The position numbers and the translations under genes are program-made. Below the pieces are notes generated by a model. It saw only the letters and a list, made by a program, of their open reading frames with translations. It was not told where the DNA came from and did no database searches. From Pseudomonadota bacterium (GTDB lineage: Bacteria; Pseudomonadota; Gammaproteobacteria; Burkholderiales; Rhodocyclaceae), in NCBI GenBank assembly GCA_018241725.1, contig JAFEDI010000101.1, positions 1-64,000 on the forward strand: a DNA stretch of 64,000 nucleotides, read 5' to 3'. How positions within the stretch are numbered: the stretch's first letter is position 1; the number at the start of each line of letters is the position of its first letter. Positions 1-10,640 of this stretch are shown here, in pieces.

Positions 1-410
1 TCCTCGATCCACATGAAGATCTCGGTATAGACGGTCTGCGGGCACGAATAGCCGCACCACAGCCGCCCCGCCACCGCCGTGAAGAAGAACAGCGAATACG
101 CGCTGATGATCAGCAGGATCGCCAGGAAGAACACGTCCTGCGGCCAGAAGATCCAGCCAAAGATGTAGAACTTGCGCTGCACCACATCCAGCAGCACGGC
201 CTGCCGCTCGTTCCACGGCAGCCAGCACAGCCCATAGAACAGAATCTGCGTCGCCCACACCAGAATCCACCGCCAGGTGGCGAAACGGCCCGTCACCGCA
301 CGGGGGTAAACCTTCTGGCGGACCGCGTAGAGGGTGTCCTCGACTTCAGCGGCCTGCGGCGCGGTCGAAGGGCTGGTCTTCTTGGCAGTCTGGGGGTCTG
401 GCTGGCTCAT
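1..410 (-). CDS. ccoG: CcoG, cbb3 oxidase accessory polyferredoxin (N-terminal part)
   Basis: The N-terminal 136 residues of CcoG (RdxA/FixG type), a membrane-bound polyferredoxin that helps assemble cbb3 oxidase; in the family it has been linked to copper reduction. The visible part has a Thr/Pro-rich cytoplasmic start, a hydrophobic segment at about residues 46-64, a second at about 90-114, and the family stretch GYSCPQTVYTE. The 4Fe-4S cysteine motifs lie beyond the window edge. The ATG at 408-410 begins the conserved protein. It lies about 100 bp after ccoP in the same direction, so it belongs with the ccoNOQP operon. Truncated only by the window edge. Confidence 0.93.
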   Translation of the reverse strand, partial: MSQPDPQTAKKTSPSTAPQAAEVEDTLYAVRQKVYPRAVTGRFATWRWILVWATQILFYGLCWLPWNERQAVLLDVVQRKFYIFGWIFWPQDVFFLAILLIISAYSLFFFTAVAGRLWCGYSCPQTVYTEIFMWIE

Positions 411-510
411 GATCGCAATATCAAAATATTCTTATATTTGAACACAAAAACACCCCGGGACCAGCCCGGGGAGTTCTTGACAGCGAGCAATGTCGCGTCT
501 CGCCAAAAGC

Positions 511-1434
511 TTATTTCTTCTCTTCGGCCGGAGCCGCGGCATTCTTGGAAAGGCTCAGCACATAGCCGGCGAGCAGATGCACCTTGTCCTCGCCGAGGAA
601 GTCCTTCCAGGCCGGCATGCGGTTGGTACGTCCATGGGTCACGGTCTCGATGATCGTGGCTTCGGACGAGCCATACAGCCAGGTCTTGTCGGTCAGGTTC
701 GGAGCGCCGACTGCCGGGGTGCCCTTGCCTTCCGGACCATGACATGCGACGCAGTTCTGGGTGAAGATCTCCTTACCGCGCTGGGCGCGCAGGGAGTCAT
801 TGGCCAGACCGGACAGGGAACGCACGTAGTTGGCCACATCCTTGACACCGTCAGCACCAAGCGCCGGGCCGAACGGGGGCATCATGCCCTGACGACCTTC
901 CAGAATGGTAGTTTTGATGGTTTCCGGCTCACCGCCATACAGCCAGTCATTGTCGGTCAGGTTCGGAAAGCCCTTGGCACCCTTGGCGTCAGCACCGTGA
1001 CACTGGGCACAATAGGTCAGGAACATGCGATGGCCCATGGCGTTGGCTTCCTTGTCGGCAGCCACGGCATTGAGGTCCATGCCACGATACTTGGCGAAGA
1101 TCGGGCCATACTTCTCGGCCGCAGCCTTCTGTTCCGCTTCCCACTGACCGGCCGAAGACCAGCCCAGCTTGCCCTGATTGTTGCCGAAGCCCGGGTAGAG
1201 AGTCAGGTAGGTGATCGCGAAGATGATCGTGATCCAGAACATGTACATCCACCAACGCGGCAGCGGATTGTTGTACTCCTGCAAAGTCTCGTCCCACACG
1301 TGATCGTGCAGGCCGACCGGGCCCGAGGTCCGCTTGGTCGTGTTGGAAATCAGCACGAACACGCAGAACCCGATGCTCAGGAACACCAGCACCATCACCC
1401 AGGCGTTCCAGAAACCGCTAACGAAGTCAGCCAT
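511..1434 (-). CDS. ccoP: CcoP, diheme cytochrome c subunit of cbb3 oxidase
   Basis: Membrane-anchored diheme cytochrome c (307 residues) that passes electrons to the CcoN catalytic subunit. The N-terminal CcoP domain has membrane helices near residues 9-27 and 57-75, and the periplasmic part carries two c-type heme motifs, CAQCH and CVACH, with Met-containing segments after each. An in-frame ATG lies 47 codons upstream, but the ATG at 1432-1434 starts the conserved MADFVSGFWN sequence and overlaps the end of ccoQ by 8 bases, as expected in this operon. Length is normal for the family. Confidence 0.96.
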   Translation of the reverse strand: MADFVSGFWNAWVMVLVFLSIGFCVFVLISNTTKRTSGPVGLHDHVWDETLQEYNNPLPRWWMYMFWITIIFAITYLTLYPGFGNNQGKLGWSSAGQWEAEQKAAAEKYGPIFAKYRGMDLNAVAADKEANAMGHRMFLTYCAQCHGADAKGAKGFPNLTDNDWLYGGEPETIKTTILEGRQGMMPPFGPALGADGVKDVANYVRSLSGLANDSLRAQRGKEIFTQNCVACHGPEGKGTPAVGAPNLTDKTWLYGSSEATIIETVTHGRTNRMPAWKDFLGEDKVHLLAGYVLSLSKNAAAPAEEKK

Positions 1435-1618
1435 TTTTATTTCCTTCCTTGGTTTGCCGCCCCGAATCGGAGGGCGGCAAGTCGTCCTCGCCGAACGGCA
1501 GGAGCGCAGCCTCGTCGAATCCCTTTCGTGCACGACCGCTGTACGCCCACAGGCTGATACAGATGAAACATACAAAGCCCAAGACGGTTACGACCGTACG
1601 TGCGTCATTGATATCCAC
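1427..1618 (-). CDS. ccoQ: CcoQ, small cbb3 oxidase subunit
   Basis: A 63-residue single-span membrane protein; CcoQ stabilises the cbb3 complex in known systems. The open frame runs further upstream, but I start it at GTG 1616-1618: a CAGGAG ribosome site lies 6 bases upstream and the protein then reads VDINDARTVVTVLGFVCFIC, a typical CcoQ start with one helix at about residues 8-25. A charged tail rich in D and E follows. It overlaps the ccoP start by 8 bases, which suggests translational coupling. Confidence 0.88.
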   Translation of the reverse strand: MDINDARTVVTVLGFVCFICISLWAYSGRARKGFDEAALLPFGEDDLPPSDSGRQTKEGNKNG

Positions 1619-1646
1619 GATGTGCTCCTGCGTTCTCCGAATTGGA

Positions 1647-2345
1647 TTACTGTTTTTCCGGAGCCGCGGGGGCCGGAGCGGCAGCCGCCTCAGCCGGTGC
1701 AGGCGCAGCGGCCGCGACAGCCGGAGCAGCCGGCTTGCCGGCATTCAGCGCGGTGCCGAGACCTTGCAGGTAGGCGATCACGGCCTCCAACTCGGTCTTG
1801 CCTTCCAGCGCCTTGCGGGCACCCTGAATTTCCTCATCGGTGTAAGGAACGCCGACCTTGCGCAGCGCGTTCATCTTGGCCTCGATGTCATCGATCTTCG
1901 CCGGGCGGTCAAGCCACGGGAAGGCCGGCATGTTGGACTCGGGGACGACGTCGCGCGGGTTCAGCAGGTGGATGCGGTGCCACTGATCGGAATAACGGCC
2001 ACCAACGCGGTGCAGGTCGGGACCGGTACGCTTGGAGCCCCACTGGAAGGGGTGGTCGTACACATATTCACCGGCGACGGAGTAATGGCCATAACGCTCG
2101 GTTTCGGCACGGAACGGACGAATCATCTGCGAGTGGCAGTTGTAGCAGCCTTCGCGGATGTAGATGTCACGGCCGACAAGGCGAACGGGGTCGTAGGGCT
2201 TGAGGCCTTCAACCGGCGTGGTGGTGGACTTCATGTGGAACAGCGGCACGATTTCCACGAGACCGCCGACACTGACAGTCAGCAGCGTGAAGACGATCAG
2301 CCAGCCAACCTTACGTTCGATAAAGTCGTGATTCGATTGAGCCAT
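1647..2345 (-). CDS. ccoO: CcoO, monoheme cytochrome c subunit of cbb3 oxidase
   Basis: Monoheme membrane cytochrome c (232 residues). One N-terminal helix (about residues 14-34) anchors a periplasmic domain with the heme motif CYNCH followed by the conserved SQMIRPF sequence. The C-terminal end is Ala/Pro-rich. The ATG at 2343-2345 gives the conserved [15 protein letters not shown] start; the 20 extra upstream codons in the open frame are not conserved-looking. It lies 19 bp downstream of ccoN and about 28 bp upstream of ccoQ, inside the ccoNOQP operon. Confidence 0.96.
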   Translation of the reverse strand: MAQSNHDFIERKVGWLIVFTLLTVSVGGLVEIVPLFHMKSTTTPVEGLKPYDPVRLVGRDIYIREGCYNCHSQMIRPFRAETERYGHYSVAGEYVYDHPFQWGSKRTGPDLHRVGGRYSDQWHRIHLLNPRDVVPESNMPAFPWLDRPAKIDDIEAKMNALRKVGVPYTDEEIQGARKALEGKTELEAVIAYLQGLGTALNAGKPAAPAVAAAAPAPAEAAAAPAPAAPEKQ

Positions 2346-2364
2346 GATTATTCTTTCCTCCCGA

Positions 2365-3786
<1,422 letters not shown>

Positions 3787-3887
3787 GTGAGTCACCTCAT
3801 CAAAAGAAAACAAAACCCCCCTGACTGCTCGACGGACGGACCGGCGGCAGGCTTCGCGGAAGGATACGCCGCGATAAGGGCGGCATT

Positions 3888-3901
3888 TTGACACAGATCA
3901 A
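3888..3901 (-). promoter_or_regulatory. FNR/ANR-type box upstream of ccoN
   Basis: TTGACACAGATCAA matches the FNR/ANR consensus TTGAT-N4-ATCAA with one mismatch. It lies about 100 bp upstream of the ccoN start, a usual place for oxygen-controlled activation of cbb3 operons. Binding itself is inferred. Confidence 0.75.
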
Positions 3902-4047
3902 CTTTATTGCGCCGCAAGAAGACCTGGGCGAAGTGGCGGAGCAGGAATTCTTGAAAATAAGCCCCTACTCGTGAATCGGCTTTATGAAGAGATAAGGAAA
4001 GCCTTTAAAACCTTTACATTAATAGGGTTTTCTCTCACGGATATTCC

Positions 4048-4063
4048 TGTCGGATTTACGACA
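4048..4063 (+). promoter_or_regulatory. NifA upstream activator site before rnfH
   Basis: The sequence TGT-N10-ACA (TGTCGGATTTACGACA) matches the NifA binding consensus exactly. It is 82 bp upstream of the -24 element at 4146. A near copy with an 11-base spacer (TGT at 4066-4068) follows directly. NifA is encoded a few kb downstream. Confidence 0.6.
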
Positions 4064-4145
4064 ATTGTAGGAATTCGCAACACAACCTCCCGCGACATGT
4101 GGAAGAACCCCATTGTTTCATATGGGAAAAAACTGCAACTCAAGG

Positions 4146-4160
4146 TGGCACAAGATGTGC
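4146..4160 (+). promoter_or_regulatory. Sigma-54 (-24/-12) promoter toward rnfH
   Basis: TGGCACAAGATGTGC has the -24 GG and -12 GC with the required 10-base spacing, and a perfect TGGCAC; the -12 block is GTGC rather than TTGC. It lies downstream of a perfect NifA site. The leader to the rnfH start would be about 170 bases, which is long. Confidence 0.55.
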
Positions 4161-4339
4161 ACTTGCGTTCGCTGAACAGTAAGGCAGCGTTGCGGCAGTC
4201 CTTCCAGACTTCGGTGAGATCCGACTGACACGGCGCACTTCAAGTAAATAGCCGAGCCCTGGACAGCCATGCTTGCGGGAATCCGAATCCCATAGGCACC
4301 CACCCGGCCAGGGCCCGAGCACATCAGGAGTTCCGAACC

Positions 4340-4618
4340 ATGCAAGTCGGCGTTGCTTATTCCGAACCGTCCCAGCAGGTCTGGCTGACCATAGAAGTAC
4401 CGGACGGCGCATCCGCCCGCGAAGCCATCGAAGCCTCCGGGATACTCAGGCAGTTCCCCCATATCGACCTCTCCAGCCAGAAAGTCGGCGTGTTCGGGAA
4501 GCTGGTCAAGCTGGAGGCCCCCCTGAAGGCGGGCGACCGGGTGGAGATTTACCGCGGGATCATCTGTGATCCTCAGACCGTGCCGCGTCGCCAGCTGGAC
4601 GATGACGATGACGATTGA
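4340..4618 (+). CDS. rnfH: RnfH family protein
   Basis: A 92-residue RnfH (UPF0125) protein with a ubiquitin-like beta-grasp fold inferred from the family. RnfH genes commonly accompany the Rnf electron-transport complex, which supplies reductant for nitrogenase in several diazotrophs; its own biochemical role is not established. The conserved core (WLTIEVPDGASAREAIEASG and VGVFGKLV) is present, and the protein ends in a run of six or more Asp. The ATG follows an AGGAG site. No other rnf gene is in the window. The NifA-type promoter upstream supports a nitrogen-fixation role here. Confidence 0.87.
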   Translation: MQVGVAYSEPSQQVWLTIEVPDGASAREAIEASGILRQFPHIDLSSQKVGVFGKLVKLEAPLKAGDRVEIYRGIICDPQTVPRRQLDDDDDD

Positions 4619-4854
4619 ACACATTCACCGCCGCATGCCATGACAGGGCGCCGGGGCCATCGCTCCAGCATCCGTTCGCAGCACCGCCGGCCATCGGGCT
4701 ATCAAGTGCCTCGGCACGCCCCCACAGGATTTGTCACCTCGCGCGCGCTCCTTCCACGCGCCCACCCCGGCTTGCTGCCTGCAGACCGGGGTTTCGAATG
4801 CGAGCCTTGTTCATATTCCCTCAAGCCACAGCCAGAAATAGAAGGAGCACGCCC

Positions 4855-5829
4855 ATGAACGCGAACCCGAGCTGGACCGAGCGCACCAAGGCACTCGAAG
4901 CGTCCGTTGTCGAAGTCTGCACTCTTGTCCCAGTCTCAGCCGGCCCCGGAATCCTGGCCAAAGAGCTGGCCCGCCATATTCCGGAACTCCATTTCCGTCG
5001 AACCCTCTGCCGCGGCGGCTGGTATCGCCTCGGTGGCGTCCTTGCCGCAAACGGGGTACGCATCTCCGACGACCTAGAAAGCTGGGCGGAGATGACGCTC
5101 GCGGCCAGCGACGGGGATTTCGAGGCCCTGCGCGAGGAGTACGCGGGGAAGGAACTGATCGCAACCCGCCGCGTGGGACGCACGCACTACTTTGTCGCCG
5201 CCACTGGCGACAAGTCCACCGATTTCCTGCAATTGGAGATCGAAGACCTGCAAGAGACCCAGGCCCATACACTGTTCGCGCAGGTGCCCGCGCCGAGCGC
5301 CATCGACGAACTTATCGATCCGGATCTCGGCCATCATAACGGGCAGCCGGTCGGACTCCCCTATTACACCTTCCGCCGGCTCACCCACATCGGCGATCTG
5401 CTGGCCCGGCTGCGGCAACAAACCCCCGACGCCCAGCCCATCCACCGCTTCAGCGACGACTGGAGTGAATCCAGCGCCGGGCACGCCACAGCCTTCAGCA
5501 ACCAGTGGGTCATCGCGGTGCGCGAACATCTCGACCGCTTCCAGCAGAACGTCATCCGCGCCCAGCCGGTACCCGCCATCGACGGCGAGCCGCCAGTCTT
5601 CAGCGCACGGGAAGGCACCCGGGAACTGGCCCTTCACGACGCACTTGTATCCTTCGACCGGGCAGCCGGCTACCCCTTTGCCTGGTACTTCCACATGCTG
5701 ACGACCAAGGCCGTGCCTCACTGGGTTGCACGCGTGGTGATGGAAGATGCCAACGCGGGCTTCGCGTACCTGCCCCGCCGCGACGAAGACGTCGTGCGCC
5801 GCTGGCTGCACTCGCCTTACGCACTGTAA
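4855..5829 (+). CDS. Conserved-looking protein of unknown function in the nif regulatory block
   Basis: I do not recognise this 324-residue protein. It is soluble, with no signal peptide or membrane segment, rather acidic, and has few cysteines (near residues 22 and 52). There is no Fe-S or nucleotide-binding motif that I can name. The ATG at 4855 follows an AAGGAG site; the open frame extends 80 codons upstream through sequence that does not look coding. It lies between rnfH and nifL on the same strand and is downstream of a NifA-type promoter, so an accessory role in nitrogen fixation is a fair inference from position alone. The 236-bp gap from rnfH leaves operon membership open. Confidence 0.75.
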   Translation: MNANPSWTERTKALEASVVEVCTLVPVSAGPGILAKELARHIPELHFRRTLCRGGWYRLGGVLAANGVRISDDLESWAEMTLAASDGDFEALREEYAGKELIATRRVGRTHYFVAATGDKSTDFLQLEIEDLQETQAHTLFAQVPAPSAIDELIDPDLGHHNGQPVGLPYYTFRRLTHIGDLLARLRQQTPDAQPIHRFSDDWSESSAGHATAFSNQWVIAVREHLDRFQQNVIRAQPVPAIDGEPPVFSAREGTRELALHDALVSFDRAAGYPFAWYFHMLTTKAVPHWVARVVMEDANAGFAYLPRRDEDVVRRWLHSPYAL

Positions 5830-7788
<1,959 letters not shown>

Positions 7789-7806
7789 GCCAATGCACGC
7801 CATTGA

Positions 7807-9387
7807 ATGGACCCGACGCCCGTGAGCGAAAATCTGATCCAGGCCCCCGGCGCCCTCCTTGAGGCAGAGCTGGATACGCTATTCAGCGTCAGCCAGATCC
7901 TGTCCCGCTCCCTCGACTTGCAGGACACCCTCAAGGAAGTGCTCCAGGTCATCGGCGAAGGCTGCGGCCTGCGCCTGGGCCTCGTCGCCCTCCTCAGCGA
8001 CGAAACCGGTAACGAACTCTTCATCAGCGCAGCCCACGGCCTCGACGTGGAAGCCGCCGGCCACATCCGCTATTCCCGCGGTGAAGGCATCCTCGGCTTG
8101 GTGCTGGAACGCGGTCGCAGCGTGATCCTCGACGAAGTCGCCCGCGAACGGCGCTTCCTCGACCGCCTCGGCGCCTACGCGCCCGACAAACCCTTCATCG
8201 CGGTACCGATCCGCATCGGCTCCGAACTGGTCGGCGTGCTGGCCAGCCAACCCGAGACCTCGGACGACGGCCTCCTCGACGAGCGCGCCCACTTCCAGGA
8301 GATGGTCGCCAACCTGATCGCCCAGAGTGTGCGACTGGCCCGCCAGGTCGCCAAAGAGAAGCGCGACCTGGTGGACGAGCGTGACGACCTGCGTCGGGCG
8401 GTACGCGGCCAGTACGGTTTCTCGTCCATCGTCGGGCGCTCCGAGCCAATGAAGCGGGTCTTCGACCAGCTCCGGCAGGTCGCCAAGTGGAACACCACGG
8501 TACTGATCCGCGGCGAGACCGGCACCGGTAAAGAGCTGATCGCCAGCGCCATCCACTACAACTCGCCACGCTCGGCAAGCCCTTTCGTCAAGCTCAACTG
8601 TGCGGCGCTGCCCGAAAACCTGCTTGAGTCCGAGCTCTTCGGTCACGAGAAAGGCGCCTTTACAGGTGCAGTTTCCCAGCGCAAGGGGCGTTTCGAGCAG
8701 GCCGACGGCGGCACCCTCTTCCTCGACGAAATCGGCGAAGTCTCGGCCGCCTTTCAGGCCAAGCTGTTGCGCATCCTGCAGGAAGGCGAACTCGAACGGG
8801 TCGGCGGCAGCCGCACGCTTAAAGTAGACGTCCGCGTCATCGCCGCTACTCACCGCGACCTGGAAATGGCCGTCGAGGAAGGCAAGTTCCGCGAAGACTT
8901 GTACTACCGCCTCAACGTGATGCCGATCTACGTGCCGCCCCTGCGCGACCGCATCGAGGACATCCCGGAGATCGCCAACTTCCTGGTCACCAAGATCGCC
9001 AAGCTGCAAGGCCGCGAACTGGGAATCACCGACAGCGCGCTACGCCTGCTGACCCAGCACATGTGGCCGGGCAACGTACGCGAACTGGAAAACTGTCTGG
9101 AGCGGGCCGCAGTCATGTGCGAAGGCTCGCACATCGACCGCGACCTCGTTCTGTTGTCCGGTATCGAGGAACGCCTGCAGCCGCCTCGTCCGCGCGCAGC
9201 CAGCACCGCCGCCCCTGTTAGCAACGTGGATCTGGGCGACGAGAACATGGACGAGCGGGAGCGTGTCATCGCTGCGCTGGAGCAGGCTGGCTGGGTGCAG
9301 GCCAAGGCCGCGCGCCTGCTTGGCATGACCCCACGGCAGATCGCCTACCGCATCCAGACCCTCAACATCACGGTCAGGCAGATCTGA
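7807..9387 (+). CDS. nifA: NifA, sigma-54-dependent activator of nif genes
   Basis: Master activator of nitrogenase genes (526 residues). Domains in order: N-terminal GAF (about 20-175), central AAA+ sigma-54 interaction domain (about 205-435) with Walker A GETGTGKE, the sigma-54 contact loop GAFTGA and Walker [11 protein letters not shown], and a C-terminal Fis-type helix-turn-helix (about 480-526, [19 protein letters not shown]). The linker after the AAA+ domain lacks the C-x4-C pair of the oxygen-sensitive rhizobial NifA type, so oxygen control should come through NifL. Start ATG at 7807; a GTG at 7822 is an alternative. Exact NifA sites occur upstream of nifB and rnfH in this window. Confidence 0.96.
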   Translation: MDPTPVSENLIQAPGALLEAELDTLFSVSQILSRSLDLQDTLKEVLQVIGEGCGLRLGLVALLSDETGNELFISAAHGLDVEAAGHIRYSRGEGILGLVLERGRSVILDEVARERRFLDRLGAYAPDKPFIAVPIRIGSELVGVLASQPETSDDGLLDERAHFQEMVANLIAQSVRLARQVAKEKRDLVDERDDLRRAVRGQYGFSSIVGRSEPMKRVFDQLRQVAKWNTTVLIRGETGTGKELIASAIHYNSPRSASPFVKLNCAALPENLLESELFGHEKGAFTGAVSQRKGRFEQADGGTLFLDEIGEVSAAFQAKLLRILQEGELERVGGSRTLKVDVRVIAATHRDLEMAVEEGKFREDLYYRLNVMPIYVPPLRDRIEDIPEIANFLVTKIAKLQGRELGITDSALRLLTQHMWPGNVRELENCLERAAVMCEGSHIDRDLVLLSGIEERLQPPRPRAASTAAPVSNVDLGDENMDERERVIAALEQAGWVQAKAARLLGMTPRQIAYRIQTLNITVRQI

Positions 9388-9399
9388 CCACCACGCCGC

Positions 9400-9699
9400 T
9401 CAGTTGATGACCCGGGCCGACGGCACCAGCGGTTCGGGCCCAGGCTGGCTGAGCAAGATCAGCGCCTCCCAGTTGTTCACCAACTGGGCAGCGCATCCCC
9501 TGAGAATGCCATCCAGGCGTTCGTCCGCGCTAACCACCCGCAGATGTGTGACGATCGACTGGGCCACCGCGGCACTGCGTTGAGCAGGGAAACTGCTCAT
9601 CAGTGTGAGCAATGCGGCCAGAGCAAGGTCGGGGGACGTCTCATAAGCGGGCAAGCCGTCTTCCTCACTCTCACCTTGGCAGTAGCACGGAATACTCAT
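9400..9699 (-). CDS. Hypothetical protein coupled to the S4 paralogue
   Basis: A 99-residue protein that I do not recognise. It starts MSIPCYCQGESEED, has no signal peptide, and contains a mildly hydrophobic helical stretch at about 24-35. Its ATG (9697-9699) overlaps the stop of the upstream S4-like gene as ATGA, so translation is probably coupled. The open frame extends 50 codons further upstream but that part only mirrors the S4 gene in another frame. Convergent with nifA, ending 12 bp from it. Confidence 0.65.
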   Translation of the reverse strand: MSIPCYCQGESEEDGLPAYETSPDLALAALLTLMSSFPAQRSAAVAQSIVTHLRVVSADERLDGILRGCAAQLVNNWEALILLSQPGPEPLVPSARVIN

Positions 9700-10307
9700 A
9701 TCCGCACCGCGTAGTATTCGACCACATGCTGGACTGCCACTGGGAAAGGCACCTCGCTGGCCTCCGGCAGACGGGTCACGACTGCCTGGAAAACCTTGCC
9801 GTCGCTGCTCAGCCACTCGGGGTGCGTCAGGGCCGGCTGCTCGACGCACTCCAGCACCATCGGCATACGCCGTGCCTTGTCGGTGAGGACGATGGCGTCA
9901 CCCGGCTTGATCCGGATCGACGGGATATTCACCGGCAGACCGTTGAGCAGCACATGCTTATGGCGCACCAGTTGGCGGGCCGCCACCAGCGTCGGCGCAA
10001 AGCCAGCGCGGAACACGAAGTTGTCCAGACGACGCTCCAGCAGTTCGAGCAGCTTGTTGCCGGTGGGTGCCTTGGCGCGCTTGGCCTCCCGGAATAGCCG
10101 CTGCAACTGGGCTTCGGTCAGCCCGTAGTTCATGCGCAGTTTCTGCTTCTCGATCAGCTTGAGACCGTAATCCGACTTGCGCCGCGGACGCGCACCATGC
10201 TGGCCGGGCGGGTAATCCCGCTCGCCGAGGGACTTGCGGGACAAGCCGGGCAACTCGCACCCGAGGGCGCGCATAACCTTCAAACGGGGACCGGTATAAC
10301 GAGACAT
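9696..10307 (-). CDS. Ribosomal protein S4 paralogue
   Basis: A 203-residue S4 family protein: N-terminal S4 region (MSRYTGPRLKV, PPGQHG, KSDYGLKLIEKQKLRMNYG) and the S4 RNA-binding domain (about 93-155, LDNFVFRAGFAPT). It is not in a ribosomal protein operon and its sequence departs from the usual betaproteobacterial S4, so a second copy is likely; the main rpsD would be elsewhere (inference). It has no N-terminal zinc-binding Cys set, with a single Cys near residue 17. It is divergent from the heme-uptake operon and shares the Fur-type site. The ATG at 10305-10307 is the family start. Confidence 0.85.
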   Translation of the reverse strand: MSRYTGPRLKVMRALGCELPGLSRKSLGERDYPPGQHGARPRRKSDYGLKLIEKQKLRMNYGLTEAQLQRLFREAKRAKAPTGNKLLELLERRLDNFVFRAGFAPTLVAARQLVRHKHVLLNGLPVNIPSIRIKPGDAIVLTDKARRMPMVLECVEQPALTHPEWLSSDGKVFQAVVTRLPEASEVPFPVAVQHVVEYYAVRI

Positions 10308-10355
10308 CGACAGATATTCCTTGGAAGAAAACGGGAGGGGTTCAAGCACCGAAGA

Positions 10356-10430
10356 TCACAACGGCCCTGCCACCAGCACCCCCGACAGCAGCAGTGCCAG
10401 CAAGCAGACGTTGAACAGCATCGATCGCAT
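10356..10430 (-). CDS. Possible 24-residue hydrophobic small protein
   Basis: The ORF reads MRSMLFNVCLLALLLSGVLV and ends after AGPL, so it is a Met/Arg start followed by a single membrane-like helix. A CAGGAGTCAGGAA stretch precedes the ATG at 10428-10430. It lies between the Fur-type site and the S4 paralogue on the same strand as the latter. It could be a real small membrane protein or a leader peptide, or chance; no family is recognised. Confidence 0.35.
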   Translation of the reverse strand: MRSMLFNVCLLALLLSGVLVAGPL

Positions 10431-10478
10431 TTCCTGACTCCTGTAACGGGGAACCGGAATCCATCTTAGATGGGGAGT

Positions 10479-10513
10479 GAATAAATGTAAACGATAATGA
10501 TTTGCATTTATTC
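10479..10513. promoter_or_regulatory. Fur-box cluster between the S4 paralogue and the heme operon
   Basis: GATAATGATTTGCATTTAT (10493-10511) matches the Fur consensus GATAATGATAATCATTATC at most positions. It is nested in a longer inverted repeat with arms GAATAAATG (10479-10487) and CATTTATTC (10505-10513), as expected for overlapping Fur dimers. It is placed to repress both divergent transcripts when iron is plentiful. Confidence 0.8.
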
Positions 10514-10640
10514 ATCAAGACGGGTAGATTTCCCACTCCGGCAGCCTGCCTGCCCCCTCGCCCCCACCCGCGTCAAGCCAGCCAGCCCGGGCCTTCCGCA
10601 CGCCAGCTAGCCAGATGTTCTCGATATCTGGAGATCCGCC

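Larger units (their letters stand above)
3787..4339. other. Intergenic region between ccoN and rnfH with two promoters
   Basis: This 553-bp gap separates the divergent ccoN and rnfH genes. It holds the FNR-type box at 3888-3901 for ccoN and, further right, a NifA-type activator site at 4048-4063 with a sigma-54 promoter at 4146-4160 reading toward rnfH. From 3950 to 4140 the base composition is clearly more AT-rich than the flanks, as expected for regulatory DNA. An 85-codon open frame at 3971-4228 overlaps these sites and has no recognisable product, so I do not call it. Confidence 0.6.

Noticed and set aside
4066-4082. Second NifA site next to 4048-4063
   Set aside because: Spacer is 11 rather than 10 bases; mentioned only as a near match.
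3971-4228. 85-codon open frame upstream of rnfH
   Set aside because: Overlaps the NifA site and sigma-54 promoter, and no recognisable product.
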